From CAZWDO01 sp964632485 [NCBI: uncultured bacterium] (lineage in GTDB: Bacteria; JAGOEH01): a stretch of 13,030 bases of DNA. Location of the stretch: NCBI GenBank assembly GCA_964632485.1, contig CAZWDO010000043.1, positions 1-13,030 of the forward strand. The letters are read 5' to 3'. The notes below the pieces were generated by a model. That model saw only the letters and a program-made list of their open reading frames with translations, had not been told where the DNA came from and searched no databases. The translations under genes and the position numbers were made by a program. Positions 6,277 to 13,030 of the stretch are shown here, piece by piece. How positions within the stretch are numbered: position 1 is the first letter of the stretch; every line of letters begins with the position of its first letter.

Positions 6277-7827
6277 TTAATCCTTTCTAATACCAAGATG
6301 AGCGTCCGCGTAATCTGATTCGGTGTTTCTGCTGATTGGGTCGTGTTTTTTGACATATTCCTTAATCCTTTTACCCATTTCCGATGCAATTTGTATCCGG
6401 TCATAATCAATCGCATAATTATTGAGATATTGCAAAATAAGGGTATCCTTCCCCTCTGATCCTGGCATGACGCCTGAAAAGAAAAAACCCAGATTCTCAA
6501 ATTCAGTTGCAAAAACGGCTGTTGCCGGATCATGTAATTTAAGATATAAATAAATGGTTTCCAACTTGTCCAAACAGAGCGCTTTCAAGTTGGCGCGCAC
6601 TTCAAGCGTAATGTCTGATCCGTAAGACTCAATTTTGATCTTTCCAACCATATTATGCGCTTCCGTTAAAACGGTAATAGATGATTTGGCGCTGAGATCT
6701 ATATTTTGGCTATCTATGCGCTCTATTTTGGGCTGGGCGCCGATATGGCGGTAAATTTCTTCTATCATTGCCGCATGGTTAAGGGGAGGATAAAAAACAA
6801 GATGTTGAGGAAGATTCAAATACCGTAATAAAAGAACAACACTTTCTCGATGGGGTTTCCCTTCGAAACCTTTGTATATTCTCTCCGGACCGCTGGATAA
6901 ACAAAGCGCGCAATCTTTAAACCCAAGTCCCACAAGAGATTTTTGAGAAAAAGGATGCGTTGTGATTCCCCGCGCGTAAATAGCGGCGCATTTTCTTTCC
7001 AGCCCTTCCTTAACAATTGCATCTGATATGCGATTCATGCACCCTTGTCCCCGGTATTTCGGTTTTGTAAAGGCAACCCCCAATTGCGGCACTTTTTTAT
7101 CCGCATCCTCAATTTCCAATGCGACATGACCCATAATCTCATTCTGCCCGGTCACTGCTACGTAGGAAATCAATTCATCATTCCGGTTCATTTCCCTCAC
7201 TCGTTCAGGGTAATAAATATGTTCCAGAACGTACGTATAGCCATACGAGCTATAGGCGCCTTTAGAAACATCGACCGCTTCTTCCGGCAACATTCGTCGA
7301 ACAGTGTACTGAACTGAATTGCGTGGCAGTGGTTCTTCTTTTCTCTCCTGCTCGGCTACTTTCATCTCCTGGTTATTCATTGTCTCTTCAATCGATCTAT
7401 CGTTGATATACTTAAATAAATGAGTCTCTTTCCCCCCCTTGCCCAAATTAAGAAACGAGACTTCATCAAAAAACTGCTTCATCAGATAGGTTCCAAGTCC
7501 TTTACCCAAAAAATCATGTGCAAGCTCTTCCGGTTTGTACTCAGGTATTAAGGTTGGATCAAATGGAATACCAGTATCTTTAATTATAATTTTCAATCCT
7601 AAAGCCTGAGGTTCTAGAATTACATCAAAGAAGGCTTCTTCTCCGAGATCAAAGGCGTGTTTCAGCACGTTGGAAACTGCTTCCTCTGTTCCTATTTCAA
7701 TCTTATTAAGGTTTTTTTTATTAAATCCCATACCTTCAGCGCATTTGCTTACCGTAGCGAGAATAACGGGTAGATAGCTGATATCGTTGGGTACTGTTAA
7801 AGTTACGTTTCTCTTCAATTCTGTCAT
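6277..7827 (-). CDS. Anti-sigma-factor-type GHKL ATPase fused to GNAT acetyltransferase, 516 residues
   Basis: Residues 1-140 form an RsbW/SpoIIAB-like HATPase_c_2 domain. The N box is EEAVSNVLKHA (Glu49, Asn53), the G1 box DTGIPFDP (Asp84, Gly86), and the G2 box GKGLGTYLMKQ (108-118). A charged linker (about 144-170) follows. Residues 172-330 form a GNAT domain with the acetyl-CoA loop KYRGQGCMNR (257-266). The remainder to about 475 repeats GNAT-like strands (DPATAVFATEFENLGFFFSG) without a clear acetyl-CoA loop and may be a degenerate second copy. A frame-consistent ATG at 7845 adds six residues, but AAAAGGAG (7833-7840) sits 5 nt before the ATG at 7827 and lies inside that extension, so 7827 is preferred. 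It should phosphorylate the STAS protein encoded next; what the GNAT part acetylates is unknown. Confidence 0.88.
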   Translation of the reverse strand: MTELKRNVTLTVPNDISYLPVILATVSKCAEGMGFNKKNLNKIEIGTEEAVSNVLKHAFDLGEEAFFDVILEPQALGLKIIIKDTGIPFDPTLIPEYKPEELAHDFLGKGLGTYLMKQFFDEVSFLNLGKGGKETHLFKYINDRSIEETMNNQEMKVAEQERKEEPLPRNSVQYTVRRMLPEEAVDVSKGAYSSYGYTYVLEHIYYPERVREMNRNDELISYVAVTGQNEIMGHVALEIEDADKKVPQLGVAFTKPKYRGQGCMNRISDAIVKEGLERKCAAIYARGITTHPFSQKSLVGLGFKDCALCLSSGPERIYKGFEGKPHRESVVLLLRYLNLPQHLVFYPPLNHAAMIEEIYRHIGAQPKIERIDSQNIDLSAKSSITVLTEAHNMVGKIKIESYGSDITLEVRANLKALCLDKLETIYLYLKLHDPATAVFATEFENLGFFFSGVMPGSEGKDTLILQYLNNYAIDYDRIQIASEMGKRIKEYVKKHDPISRNTESDYADAHLGIRKD

Positions 7828-7892
7828 TAAATCTCCTTTTGTCATGAATTTTGCATATATATTAGCTTATCGAATGTTAAACCTTTAATTAT

Positions 7893-7943
7893 AAAAAACC
7901 CTATTTCCGTTCCACCTGAATCAGCCATTCTTTACTGATAGGG
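7893..7943 (-). terminator. Candidate leader attenuator upstream of the GHKL-GNAT gene
   Basis: On the minus strand CCCTAT (7938-7943) pairs with ATAGGG (7899-7904), which is followed directly by TTTTTT (7893-7898), as in an intrinsic terminator with a long loop. An alternative hairpin pairs ATCAG (7935-7939) with CTGAT (7920-7924) and uses part of the same strand, so the two folds exclude each other. It sits inside the leader, about 65 nt before the start codon. The stem is only 6 bp, so this is tentative. Confidence 0.3.
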
Positions 7944-7959
7944 TAGAGCTGAATTCTCA

Positions 7960-7994
7960 GAAAACATAACCAGAGTACTCCCTGAAGTGTTTTC
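7960..7994 (-). promoter_or_regulatory. 5'-end hairpin of the leader RNA
   Basis: GAAAACA (7960-7966) pairs perfectly with TGTTTTC (7988-7994). The predicted transcript start is near 7998, so the RNA would begin almost directly with this stem. Such 5'-terminal stems often protect RNA from decay. The 21-nt loop also contains the palindrome AGTACT. Confidence 0.35.
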
Positions 7995-8004
7995 AATTTA
8001 AAAA

Positions 8005-8032
8005 AATATAATGGTTTTTTTTAAAATGTCAA
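8005..8032 (-). promoter_or_regulatory. Sigma70-like promoter for the GHKL-GNAT/STAS/kinase unit
   Basis: On the minus strand TTGACA (8027-8032) is followed after 16 nt by TATATT (8005-8010). Transcription would start near 7998, giving a leader of about 170 nt before the ATG at 7827. This is the best promoter found upstream of the unit. Confidence 0.55.
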
Positions 8033-8325
8033 GACAATTTATTATATTAATACCGATGCCGCTAAAAATCAGCGAGAGTCTTCATCAGCTATCACCATAG
8101 TCGGGTTTGGACCGCGCAGCTTACTTTCATACCATCCCCCCAAGGCGCATTGACGACGCTCAATCGACTCGTTCATCGGCTGCGTTTTTTTTAGTTTTTT
8201 CTAAAATTCGATATAATAATGGGTACTATAAATATCAAATTAAAAATAATAGCTTGGAAATTTGGTTCGTTGATATTATCATAAATTTAAGGTAATCTGT
8301 GGAAAAAATCGTAAACGAATCAGGG
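8033..8325. other. Non-coding stretch between the secreted hydrolase and the signalling unit
   Basis: No credible gene. CGCAGC (8115-8120) is inversely repeated as GCTGCG (8179-8184) and followed on the plus strand by eight T (8185-8192). This could be a long-loop terminator or the end of a small plus-strand RNA. TTTTAG/CTAAAA (8189-8194 with about 8200-8205) forms a second AT-rich stem usable from either side. Just past the stop codon of the hydrolase gene, the minus strand has a short CG stem followed by TTTTTT (about 8304-8309), a weak terminator. Confidence 0.3.
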
Positions 8326-11298
8326 CTATTTTAACAAAATCATTTTTTTTATGATACAGCAGTTAGCAGCAGTTAATTGATAAAAATACACGCCACTCGT
8401 CAATTTGGATGCGTCAAATTCAACTTTGTAGAAACCGGGGTTTTGCTCGTGGTTCACTATAGTAGTGATTTCTCTACCGAGAACATCAAATATTTTTAAT
8501 AATGTTTTACCAGTAACTGGCAACTGATAACTGATAACAGTAGTTGAATGAAATGGATTCGGGTAATTCTGCGAAAGAGTAAAATCAAACAAAAAATCCT
8601 CATCGGTTTTAACATCCGTCACAAAATTCCCTGAAATTTTATAAAATATTTCGTTCCCTGTTTTGGTTATTCGTATCCATCCGCTATCGGGATTTGTAAT
8701 TAATGCCAGGGTGTGTAAGTAGAGTCCTTCAACGAGTAGGTTAGCAATATCGATCTGCCATGGAATTTCACTCGGGTTAATATCGACGTATGATTGATTC
8801 CCGATCAAGGCTAATAACAGACAATCCGGGTGTTTTTTAAGCAGAACAGTTCCGCTGGTTTTTATTCCTCTCAACTCAGACTCATTCCCGTAAGGATTGA
8901 TAAATATTCTGTCTTCTAATTCAGCGGCGGCCACTATTCCTTGATTGGTTTTGATCCGATATACTTTATTAATACCGTCCGAAGCATAAAATCCTTTTGA
9001 AGAAAGAACGAATTCATCGAATATGAAATCATTATTAGAAAAGTTTGCGGTGACCTTCCACCCGTTATCAAACGTTGTTTGCTGAATTTTTTTATCAGAT
9101 GAAATAAACAGATGATTTCTCATTTTCGAAAATCCGCAGCAACGGAACACGGAAGAAACGAGGTTCATACTTGTAATGAATTTTTCTTTGTACTGATGCC
9201 AGTATAGTTGCGAAGGCGGCATAACCAGCGGCATCGAAGAATAAAGTATGTTAAACAGGTCTTTATCGTCCCAGTAATCCGGCGCCTTTGAGACGCCGTC
9301 GCCGGTGTACCATGTGGCAACATGGACATCGTGATAAACTAAACCATGCAGCGGGATGCGCCGCGCCGGATTCATATTATAATTGATGAACTGATCTCCG
9401 GGAACTTCATTCGGCGTCATCCAATCGTAGCCGGCATTTTTGGAAGGCATGATTGACATAGTACCTTCACCGAAATCTACAACAGGAAAGGCAAAGTCAC
9501 GGGCTTCCTCGCTTCCTGCGACAAGATTGAATTCGTTCTTCACCACGTCCATTAGATTTTTTCTGTTCTGCCCATCATCTTTTCTTGTTGTCGGATGAAC
9601 GGTTGAATAACATTCCAGCAACTGCGATGCGAGTTCAACATCAATGAAACGACAGTTGTAATGTTTCGTTGTCAATTCCTCCCCAATCCATCTCCGCGCA
9701 TAATTTACATGGGTCGATGAACAAGAGTAGTAACCCTGGAACGGAGAACCGTCATCCAGATATGCGAGCCATCCTGGCTGGAGTGAACCATCTTCCCGCG
9801 CTACGACATCCTGGGGATATCCTTCCGCGCGATACCAGTATAACTCGGGATGGGTGGGCGGCCATACATCGGTATAAATATCATAACGACTCGAAAGCAG
9901 CCCTCGATTGTTTATGGTATCAATCACTTCAGCCAAATCTTCGTTATTGTACCATCCGCCGCCAAGAGAAATAATTGCTTTATCAACCCCGAAGTTCACC
10001 AGAGAGTCGATAAACTCCGGCTGTTTAAAATTTCCGTCGAGCGCCCAGAAATCGACTGCGCCTTCCAGCTTTTCAATATTGGGATTTTCAGTATTCTTCT
10101 CCTCAAAAGTTTTCACATAGCCTAATTGTTCAACATGAGCGCGATACCAATTTGCCATTTCAAGATACCCGCGGGTATCAATAAACACAAAATAAAACTT
10201 TCTGTTGTATCCGAACCTGCCTTTACTGGGCTGATGAATTAATTGAATAGCAGAATTGGTATCATCGCCGGGTTTATCGAATCGGATTACAGTATCCCAT
10301 GGATCATCGGATACAATCAAGTAACCGGAATTCAAATCGGTAACGCCTGCAAATGCCATCGTTGCTTTCCAATCGTAAAGTCCGAAATCCCAAAACGGAA
10401 ATTCTTCTTCCACGGGGAGAATCATTCCACTGGCCCACGGAATAATTAAATACTCGCCGGGTTTACTTTTAATATATCCAGGGAATTGAATTTCATCCCT
10501 CAACTCCGCCTCATGATCGGCGGATAATTCAAATGATAAACTATTCCCATTCAGTTTTATTGAAATTGACATTTCGATATCATACGAAATCAAGTTGCAT
10601 AAAAAAGTTAGTGAGTTTTCCGCGGAATCGACACCAATCAGGCTGAACAAATTACCAGGCTGAATTAAAAATGAGTTGGCATCTCGTTTATCATAAATAT
10701 TTATAGAAAAAGACGGAACCATTATTTCAACCGCGAATTGTTCGTTCGCAAGAAAATAGGATTGATTTTCTCCAATGGCGCCGATTAATTTAAATTCAAC
10801 ATCATCAATAAAAATATCACATGAATCGCCGCCGATAAATCGGGGCCAGCAATAAACAGTTCCTTCCGGCGCGGCAAATCGTGTCGTAAATTTTTGATAT
10901 TCACCTCCGGTCAAAACCAACGATGCCGCCCCATAACTCCAATCAATCGCCTTACCGTTTTCGTCAAACAGCGCAACTGACAATACAGCCCAATCGCTAA
11001 TTTGAGCAGCATTCACCCATGCCGAAAATTCATATATTTCGCCGGGATTTACTTTCATATTTACCGAATGTTTAAATGACCAATCTTCAGGTCCCCAGTG
11101 ATTGATTTGAACCGCCTGGGTACCCGAATGAACTGAAGAGCTGACAACTGATGCGAAACCGGAATTCGGTGTACGCGTCCATAAGCCATCCCAGTTAGCC
11201 ATTCCGCTTTCAAATCCCGGATTAGTCAATAAATTTTGCGCAAATTGAATGCCGCAAAACATCAGCATAAAAAAGAGGATTACTTTTATGATTCTCAT
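8326..11298 (-). CDS. T9SS-secreted multidomain glycoside-hydrolase-like protein, 990 residues
   Basis: Residues 1-20 are a signal peptide. Residues 22-172 resemble a CBM4/9-type carbohydrate-binding module (LLTNPGFESGMANWDG start, DIFIDDVEF end). A beta-sandwich stretch (about 185-370) precedes a barrel-like catalytic region (about 412-715) similar to the GH101/GH129/DUF5696 group: FWALDGN (417-423), RFIDVE (550-555), HPTTRKDD (568-575), LVAGSEEARD (592-601). By analogy Asp553 is a candidate nucleophile and Glu597 or Glu598 an acid/base. A beta-rich region follows. Residues 904-990 form a type IX sorting domain (SQNYPNPF, then SGVYFYQL and a KKMILLK end), so the protein is exported and probably cell-surface attached or released. 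Substrate unknown, perhaps an O-glycan or polysaccharide. The ATG has no good ribosome site, unlike the neighbouring genes. It is followed by a hydrophobic MRIIKVILFF start. Confidence 0.85.
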   Translation of the reverse strand: MRIIKVILFFMLMFCGIQFAQNLLTNPGFESGMANWDGLWTRTPNSGFASVVSSSVHSGTQAVQINHWGPEDWSFKHSVNMKVNPGEIYEFSAWVNAAQISDWAVLSVALFDENGKAIDWSYGAASLVLTGGEYQKFTTRFAAPEGTVYCWPRFIGGDSCDIFIDDVEFKLIGAIGENQSYFLANEQFAVEIMVPSFSINIYDKRDANSFLIQPGNLFSLIGVDSAENSLTFLCNLISYDIEMSISIKLNGNSLSFELSADHEAELRDEIQFPGYIKSKPGEYLIIPWASGMILPVEEEFPFWDFGLYDWKATMAFAGVTDLNSGYLIVSDDPWDTVIRFDKPGDDTNSAIQLIHQPSKGRFGYNRKFYFVFIDTRGYLEMANWYRAHVEQLGYVKTFEEKNTENPNIEKLEGAVDFWALDGNFKQPEFIDSLVNFGVDKAIISLGGGWYNNEDLAEVIDTINNRGLLSSRYDIYTDVWPPTHPELYWYRAEGYPQDVVAREDGSLQPGWLAYLDDGSPFQGYYSCSSTHVNYARRWIGEELTTKHYNCRFIDVELASQLLECYSTVHPTTRKDDGQNRKNLMDVVKNEFNLVAGSEEARDFAFPVVDFGEGTMSIMPSKNAGYDWMTPNEVPGDQFINYNMNPARRIPLHGLVYHDVHVATWYTGDGVSKAPDYWDDKDLFNILYSSMPLVMPPSQLYWHQYKEKFITSMNLVSSVFRCCGFSKMRNHLFISSDKKIQQTTFDNGWKVTANFSNNDFIFDEFVLSSKGFYASDGINKVYRIKTNQGIVAAAELEDRIFINPYGNESELRGIKTSGTVLLKKHPDCLLLALIGNQSYVDINPSEIPWQIDIANLLVEGLYLHTLALITNPDSGWIRITKTGNEIFYKISGNFVTDVKTDEDFLFDFTLSQNYPNPFHSTTVISYQLPVTGKTLLKIFDVLGREITTIVNHEQNPGFYKVEFDASKLTSGVYFYQLTAANCCIIKKMILLK

Positions 11299-11352
11299 GA
11301 TTTTATTGCGCTCAGGTTTAATGATAGAAAACGATTACGCGCTGTCGAGGGT

Positions 11353-11381
11353 ATTATAGCAATTTTAGTTGTAAATATCAA
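11353..11381 (-). promoter_or_regulatory. Near-consensus sigma70 promoter of the secreted hydrolase gene
   Basis: On the minus strand TTGATA (11376-11381) and TATAAT (11353-11358) are 17 nt apart. The predicted start lies near 11346, giving a leader of about 48 nt to the ATG at 11298. Confidence 0.68.
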
Positions 11382-11477
11382 GAATAAAATAAAAATTTTT
11401 TAACCCAACTTTCGTATTTTAGAAAAAACAGGATTGAATAGCAACCACTTACTTCATTAGACACTACACAACTTCCC

Positions 11478-12005
11478 CTATACTTTCAATTTTCGTTTCG
11501 GTAGTTTCGAGGTATCGATTTTTAATTTCTCATAAATATTTCTATGAACATGTTCCGGAATTCCGGGTTTTCTCAAATGAAGTGTCTGCCCATCTGCCAA
11601 AGGTAAATGAATAGAAACATAGGTATGATTGCTCAACAATTCATTGATCCTGGACCAACTGGTATGGCAACCCTGATTCCGCAGGGTATATTCAATCGTA
11701 TGCAGTAAATGATATGCGAGGATTGAAATAAAGATATGGCCATCCACCCGGTGTTCTTTCTGGTGATAATTCGGACGCAATCCCAAATCGCTCTTGAGAT
11801 TTCTAAACGCATTTTCCACCCGTGTCAGCATGATATACAATCGCCATATTTCTTCATCATCCAAATCTGTTCGATTGGTTTTCAACAGATAGCATCCATC
11901 GGTTTGACACAATGCATCTCGTTTTTCGCTTTGCGGCGAAACTTCCAGCGACGGCGCTGTGATGCTCCATTCAATCTGTTCCTGCATTTGCAATGGATAG
12001 CGGGT
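11478..12005 (-). pseudogene. C-terminal fragment of an IS1634-type (IS4 superfamily) transposase
   Basis: About 175 residues match the end of IS1634-family transposases: DGCYLLKTNRTDLDDEEIW, then YIMLTRVENAFRNLKSDLG (the Glu in VENAFR is the catalytic DDE glutamate), LRPNYHQ, HIFISILAYHLLHTIEYTLR, and a closing IRKPG-like stretch (LRKPGIPEHVHRNIYEKL). The N-terminal two thirds with the two catalytic aspartates are missing. The fragment follows the IS630-type remnant in the same strand and in the frame used after its frameshift. An internal ATG at 11987 gives 169 residues but has no ribosome site. It is not a functional transposase. Confidence 0.8.
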
Positions 12006-12726
12006 GCGGGCATTACCTTTCCTGGACTGTTTCCAATAAAACCGCTGTCTGCCCAAATTCCACGCGCCAAATATCGTGCAGCTTTCTCGCCGGCTGGGTG
12101 CGCAAATCTTCCGGCGGCCACTTTTTTTTTTGCCAACTGCGACTGATATACGGTTCGGTCGAAAAATAGCTCTCGTCCAAGGCGAATATCTCCGCTTGGC
12201 CTTCCGCCACAAAAGCGCGAATCTCATCGATGATTTCCAGTACCCGTCGCTGCTTTTCCTCCCGGCTGGGAGCATGGGACGAAACCCCTTTACTCGAGCG
12301 ACGGTAGCTGTAGTCCGCATCTTTCAACGCCCGCTGAACCGTATCTTCGCTCACTCGATTCCCTGTGCGCCGGGCATACTGTTCAATCAGCAGATTCACT
12401 GTCCACTCCTTTTCGGCAAACCCATACACAGATGGATCGCTCTGCAACCATTCGGTTAATACGGGTATCAGTTGGCTCTGACGCTGATTAGGACGACCGG
12501 GCGAATAGCAACGGTTCAATCCGTTCATCCGTTTGTCGTTAAACCTTTTTAACCAGTAGCGAACCGTATGAGGATGCCGCTTAAGCTGTTCGGAAATGGC
12601 TTTCACGCTCTTTCCTTCACCGCTCAACAAAACCATTAAGGCTTTTTCGGAAACCTCTTTTAATGTTTGATTTCTCATTTTAGTCAACTCAGCTTTTTCC
12701 TCATCCGATAATTGAACATTGATCAT
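12006..12726 (-). pseudogene. Truncated, frameshifted IS630-type transposase
   Basis: The ATG at 12724-12726 follows AAAGGATA (12731-12738). An N-terminal HTH spans about 38-62 (ISEQLKRHPHTVRYWLKRF), followed by GRPN and a second winged-helix region (108-140). The first catalytic aspartate is in IFALDESYFS (Asp184). Around 12067-12078 the frame appears shifted by one base. The original frame ends at TAA (12013-12015), whereas the adjacent frame continues with typical family sequence, IFGAWNLGRQRFYWKQSRKG. Dropping one base would give the expected KLHVFGAWNL. Similarity stops near 12006, where the IS1634-type fragment begins. The second Asp and the Glu of the DDE triad are absent, so the protein cannot transpose. 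Confidence 0.82.
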
Positions 12727-12736
12727 AACCTATCCT

Positions 12737-12764
12737 TTCATGGTTAACATTCACTAACCATGAA
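12737..12764 (-). promoter_or_regulatory. Perfect 10-bp hairpin overlapping the transposase ribosome site
   Basis: TTCATGGTTA (12737-12746) and TAACCATGAA (12755-12764) are perfect inverted repeats with an 8-nt loop. On the minus-strand RNA the hairpin ends at the Shine-Dalgarno AAAGGATA (12731-12738), sharing its first two bases, about 10 nt before the start codon. It could limit translation of transcripts entering from outside the element, as known for some insertion sequences, or be a transposase or repressor binding site. Confidence 0.5.
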
Positions 12765-12792
12765 GATATTCATACTTCAACCCAAAATCAAG

Positions 12793-13030
12793 TAGTTTTT
12801 ACAAATATTTTTGCGGTTATGTTTACCGGCGTGAAGAACTCGCCTCCGTCATGATTTTTCTGATCGGCGGACTGAGCCTTGGGCTGTAAAAAATTGCCCC
12901 CTTTGCAAGAAATCTTCTTTGGCTGGCGGACGCATCTTGCCGCCTCCGGGCAGATTGGCCTCAATTCTTCATTCTTCATTGTAAACTGTGTTTTTCCCAA
13001 ATGAATTCCGCGATATTCCTCTCCTCGCTG
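12793..13030. other. Flank outside the insertion-sequence relic, no gene recognised
   Basis: One minus-strand frame is open for 70 codons (12788-13000), but it has no convincing ribosome site. Its sequence is made of short repeats: ATTCTTC twice in tandem (about 12963-12976), and GGCGG/CCGCC forming a small hairpin (12925-12929 with 12940-12944). CGCCTCCG occurs at about 12841 and the related CCGCCTCCG near 12940. It looks like intergenic repeat DNA. Confidence 0.35.

Larger units (their letters stand above)
11453..12792 (-). mobile_element. Composite relic of two insertion sequences (IS630-type joined to IS1634-type)
   Basis: The right part (about 12006-12792) is the 5' end and two thirds of an IS630-type element; the left part (about 11453-12005) is the 3' end of an IS1634-type element. 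The proposed right edge is at 12792, where minus-strand CTTGATTTTGGGTTGAAGT follows a TA dinucleotide (12793-12794), as in IS630 ends that target TA. The proposed left edge is near 11453, with TGTAGTGTCTAATG on the minus strand just past the stop codon. Neither edge has its matching inverted repeat in the window, as expected if each element lost one end. The element edges are inference. Confidence 0.5.

Noticed and set aside
11478-12320. A single 280-residue protein in this frame
   Set aside because: The first 80 or so codons are out of frame with the IS630-type coding sequence and do not look like protein; only the part from about 12070 onward makes sense, and it mixes two families.
12788-13000. 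70-codon minus-strand ORF as a gene
   Set aside because: It has no convincing ribosome site, is composed of short repeats, and crosses the proposed insertion-sequence edge.
1-13030. CRISPR array, tRNA or rRNA genes
   Set aside because: No regularly spaced direct repeats and no recognisable tRNA or rRNA sequence were seen on either strand.

Overview
The window looks like accessory chromosome from a member of the FCB superphylum (Bacteroidota, Ignavibacteriota, Calditrichota, KSB1 or a related group). The main evidence is a secreted 990-residue protein ending in a textbook type IX secretion (T9SS) sorting domain (an 'SQNYPNPF' start and a 'KKMILLK' end) and a lipoprotein carrying a FISUMP ('Fibrobacter succinogenes major paralogous') domain. 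Most genes have strong Shine-Dalgarno sequences and some have sigma70-like promoters. That is unlike typical Bacteroidetes and leans, by inference only, towards Ignavibacteria, Calditrichota or KSB1-type organisms. All complete genes lie on the minus strand.

Layout. 1-126: 3' end of an unrecognised plus-strand gene. 127-540: long non-coding stretch, C-rich on the plus strand, with inverted repeats. 545-581: strong intrinsic terminator. 582-1280: mostly decayed or non-coding DNA with one possible small minus-strand ORF and a structured inverted repeat. 1281-1886: FISUMP lipoprotein. 1900-2418: intergenic, holding a consensus plus-strand promoter that drives the truncated start of what looks like an IS1380-type transposase. 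2419-3882: exported serine hydrolase of the beta-lactamase/PBP family. 4058-7827: three-gene unit (below). 7846-8325: its leader and promoter, plus a non-coding stretch. 8326-11298: secreted multidomain glycoside-hydrolase-like protein with its own promoter. 11453-12792: composite of two broken insertion sequences, an IS630-type transposase truncated and joined to the tail of an IS1634-type transposase. 12793-13030: no gene recognised.

The most interesting part is the unit at 4058-7827. It encodes, in order of transcription, an RsbW/SpoIIAB-like GHKL ATPase fused to a GNAT acetyltransferase module, a STAS anti-sigma-factor antagonist (RsbV/SpoIIAA-like) that starts 5 nt after it, and a 591-residue protein whose N-terminal half resembles actin-fragmin/PI3-kinase-fold kinases. 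No PP2C phosphatase or sigma factor is present. This suggests a variant partner-switching module in which switching is linked to acetyl-CoA and to an unusual kinase. The structured leader RNA upstream (a 5'-end hairpin and a possible terminator/antiterminator pair) suggests added control. The serine hydrolase gene downstream may be co-transcribed, but a 175-nt gap leaves this open.
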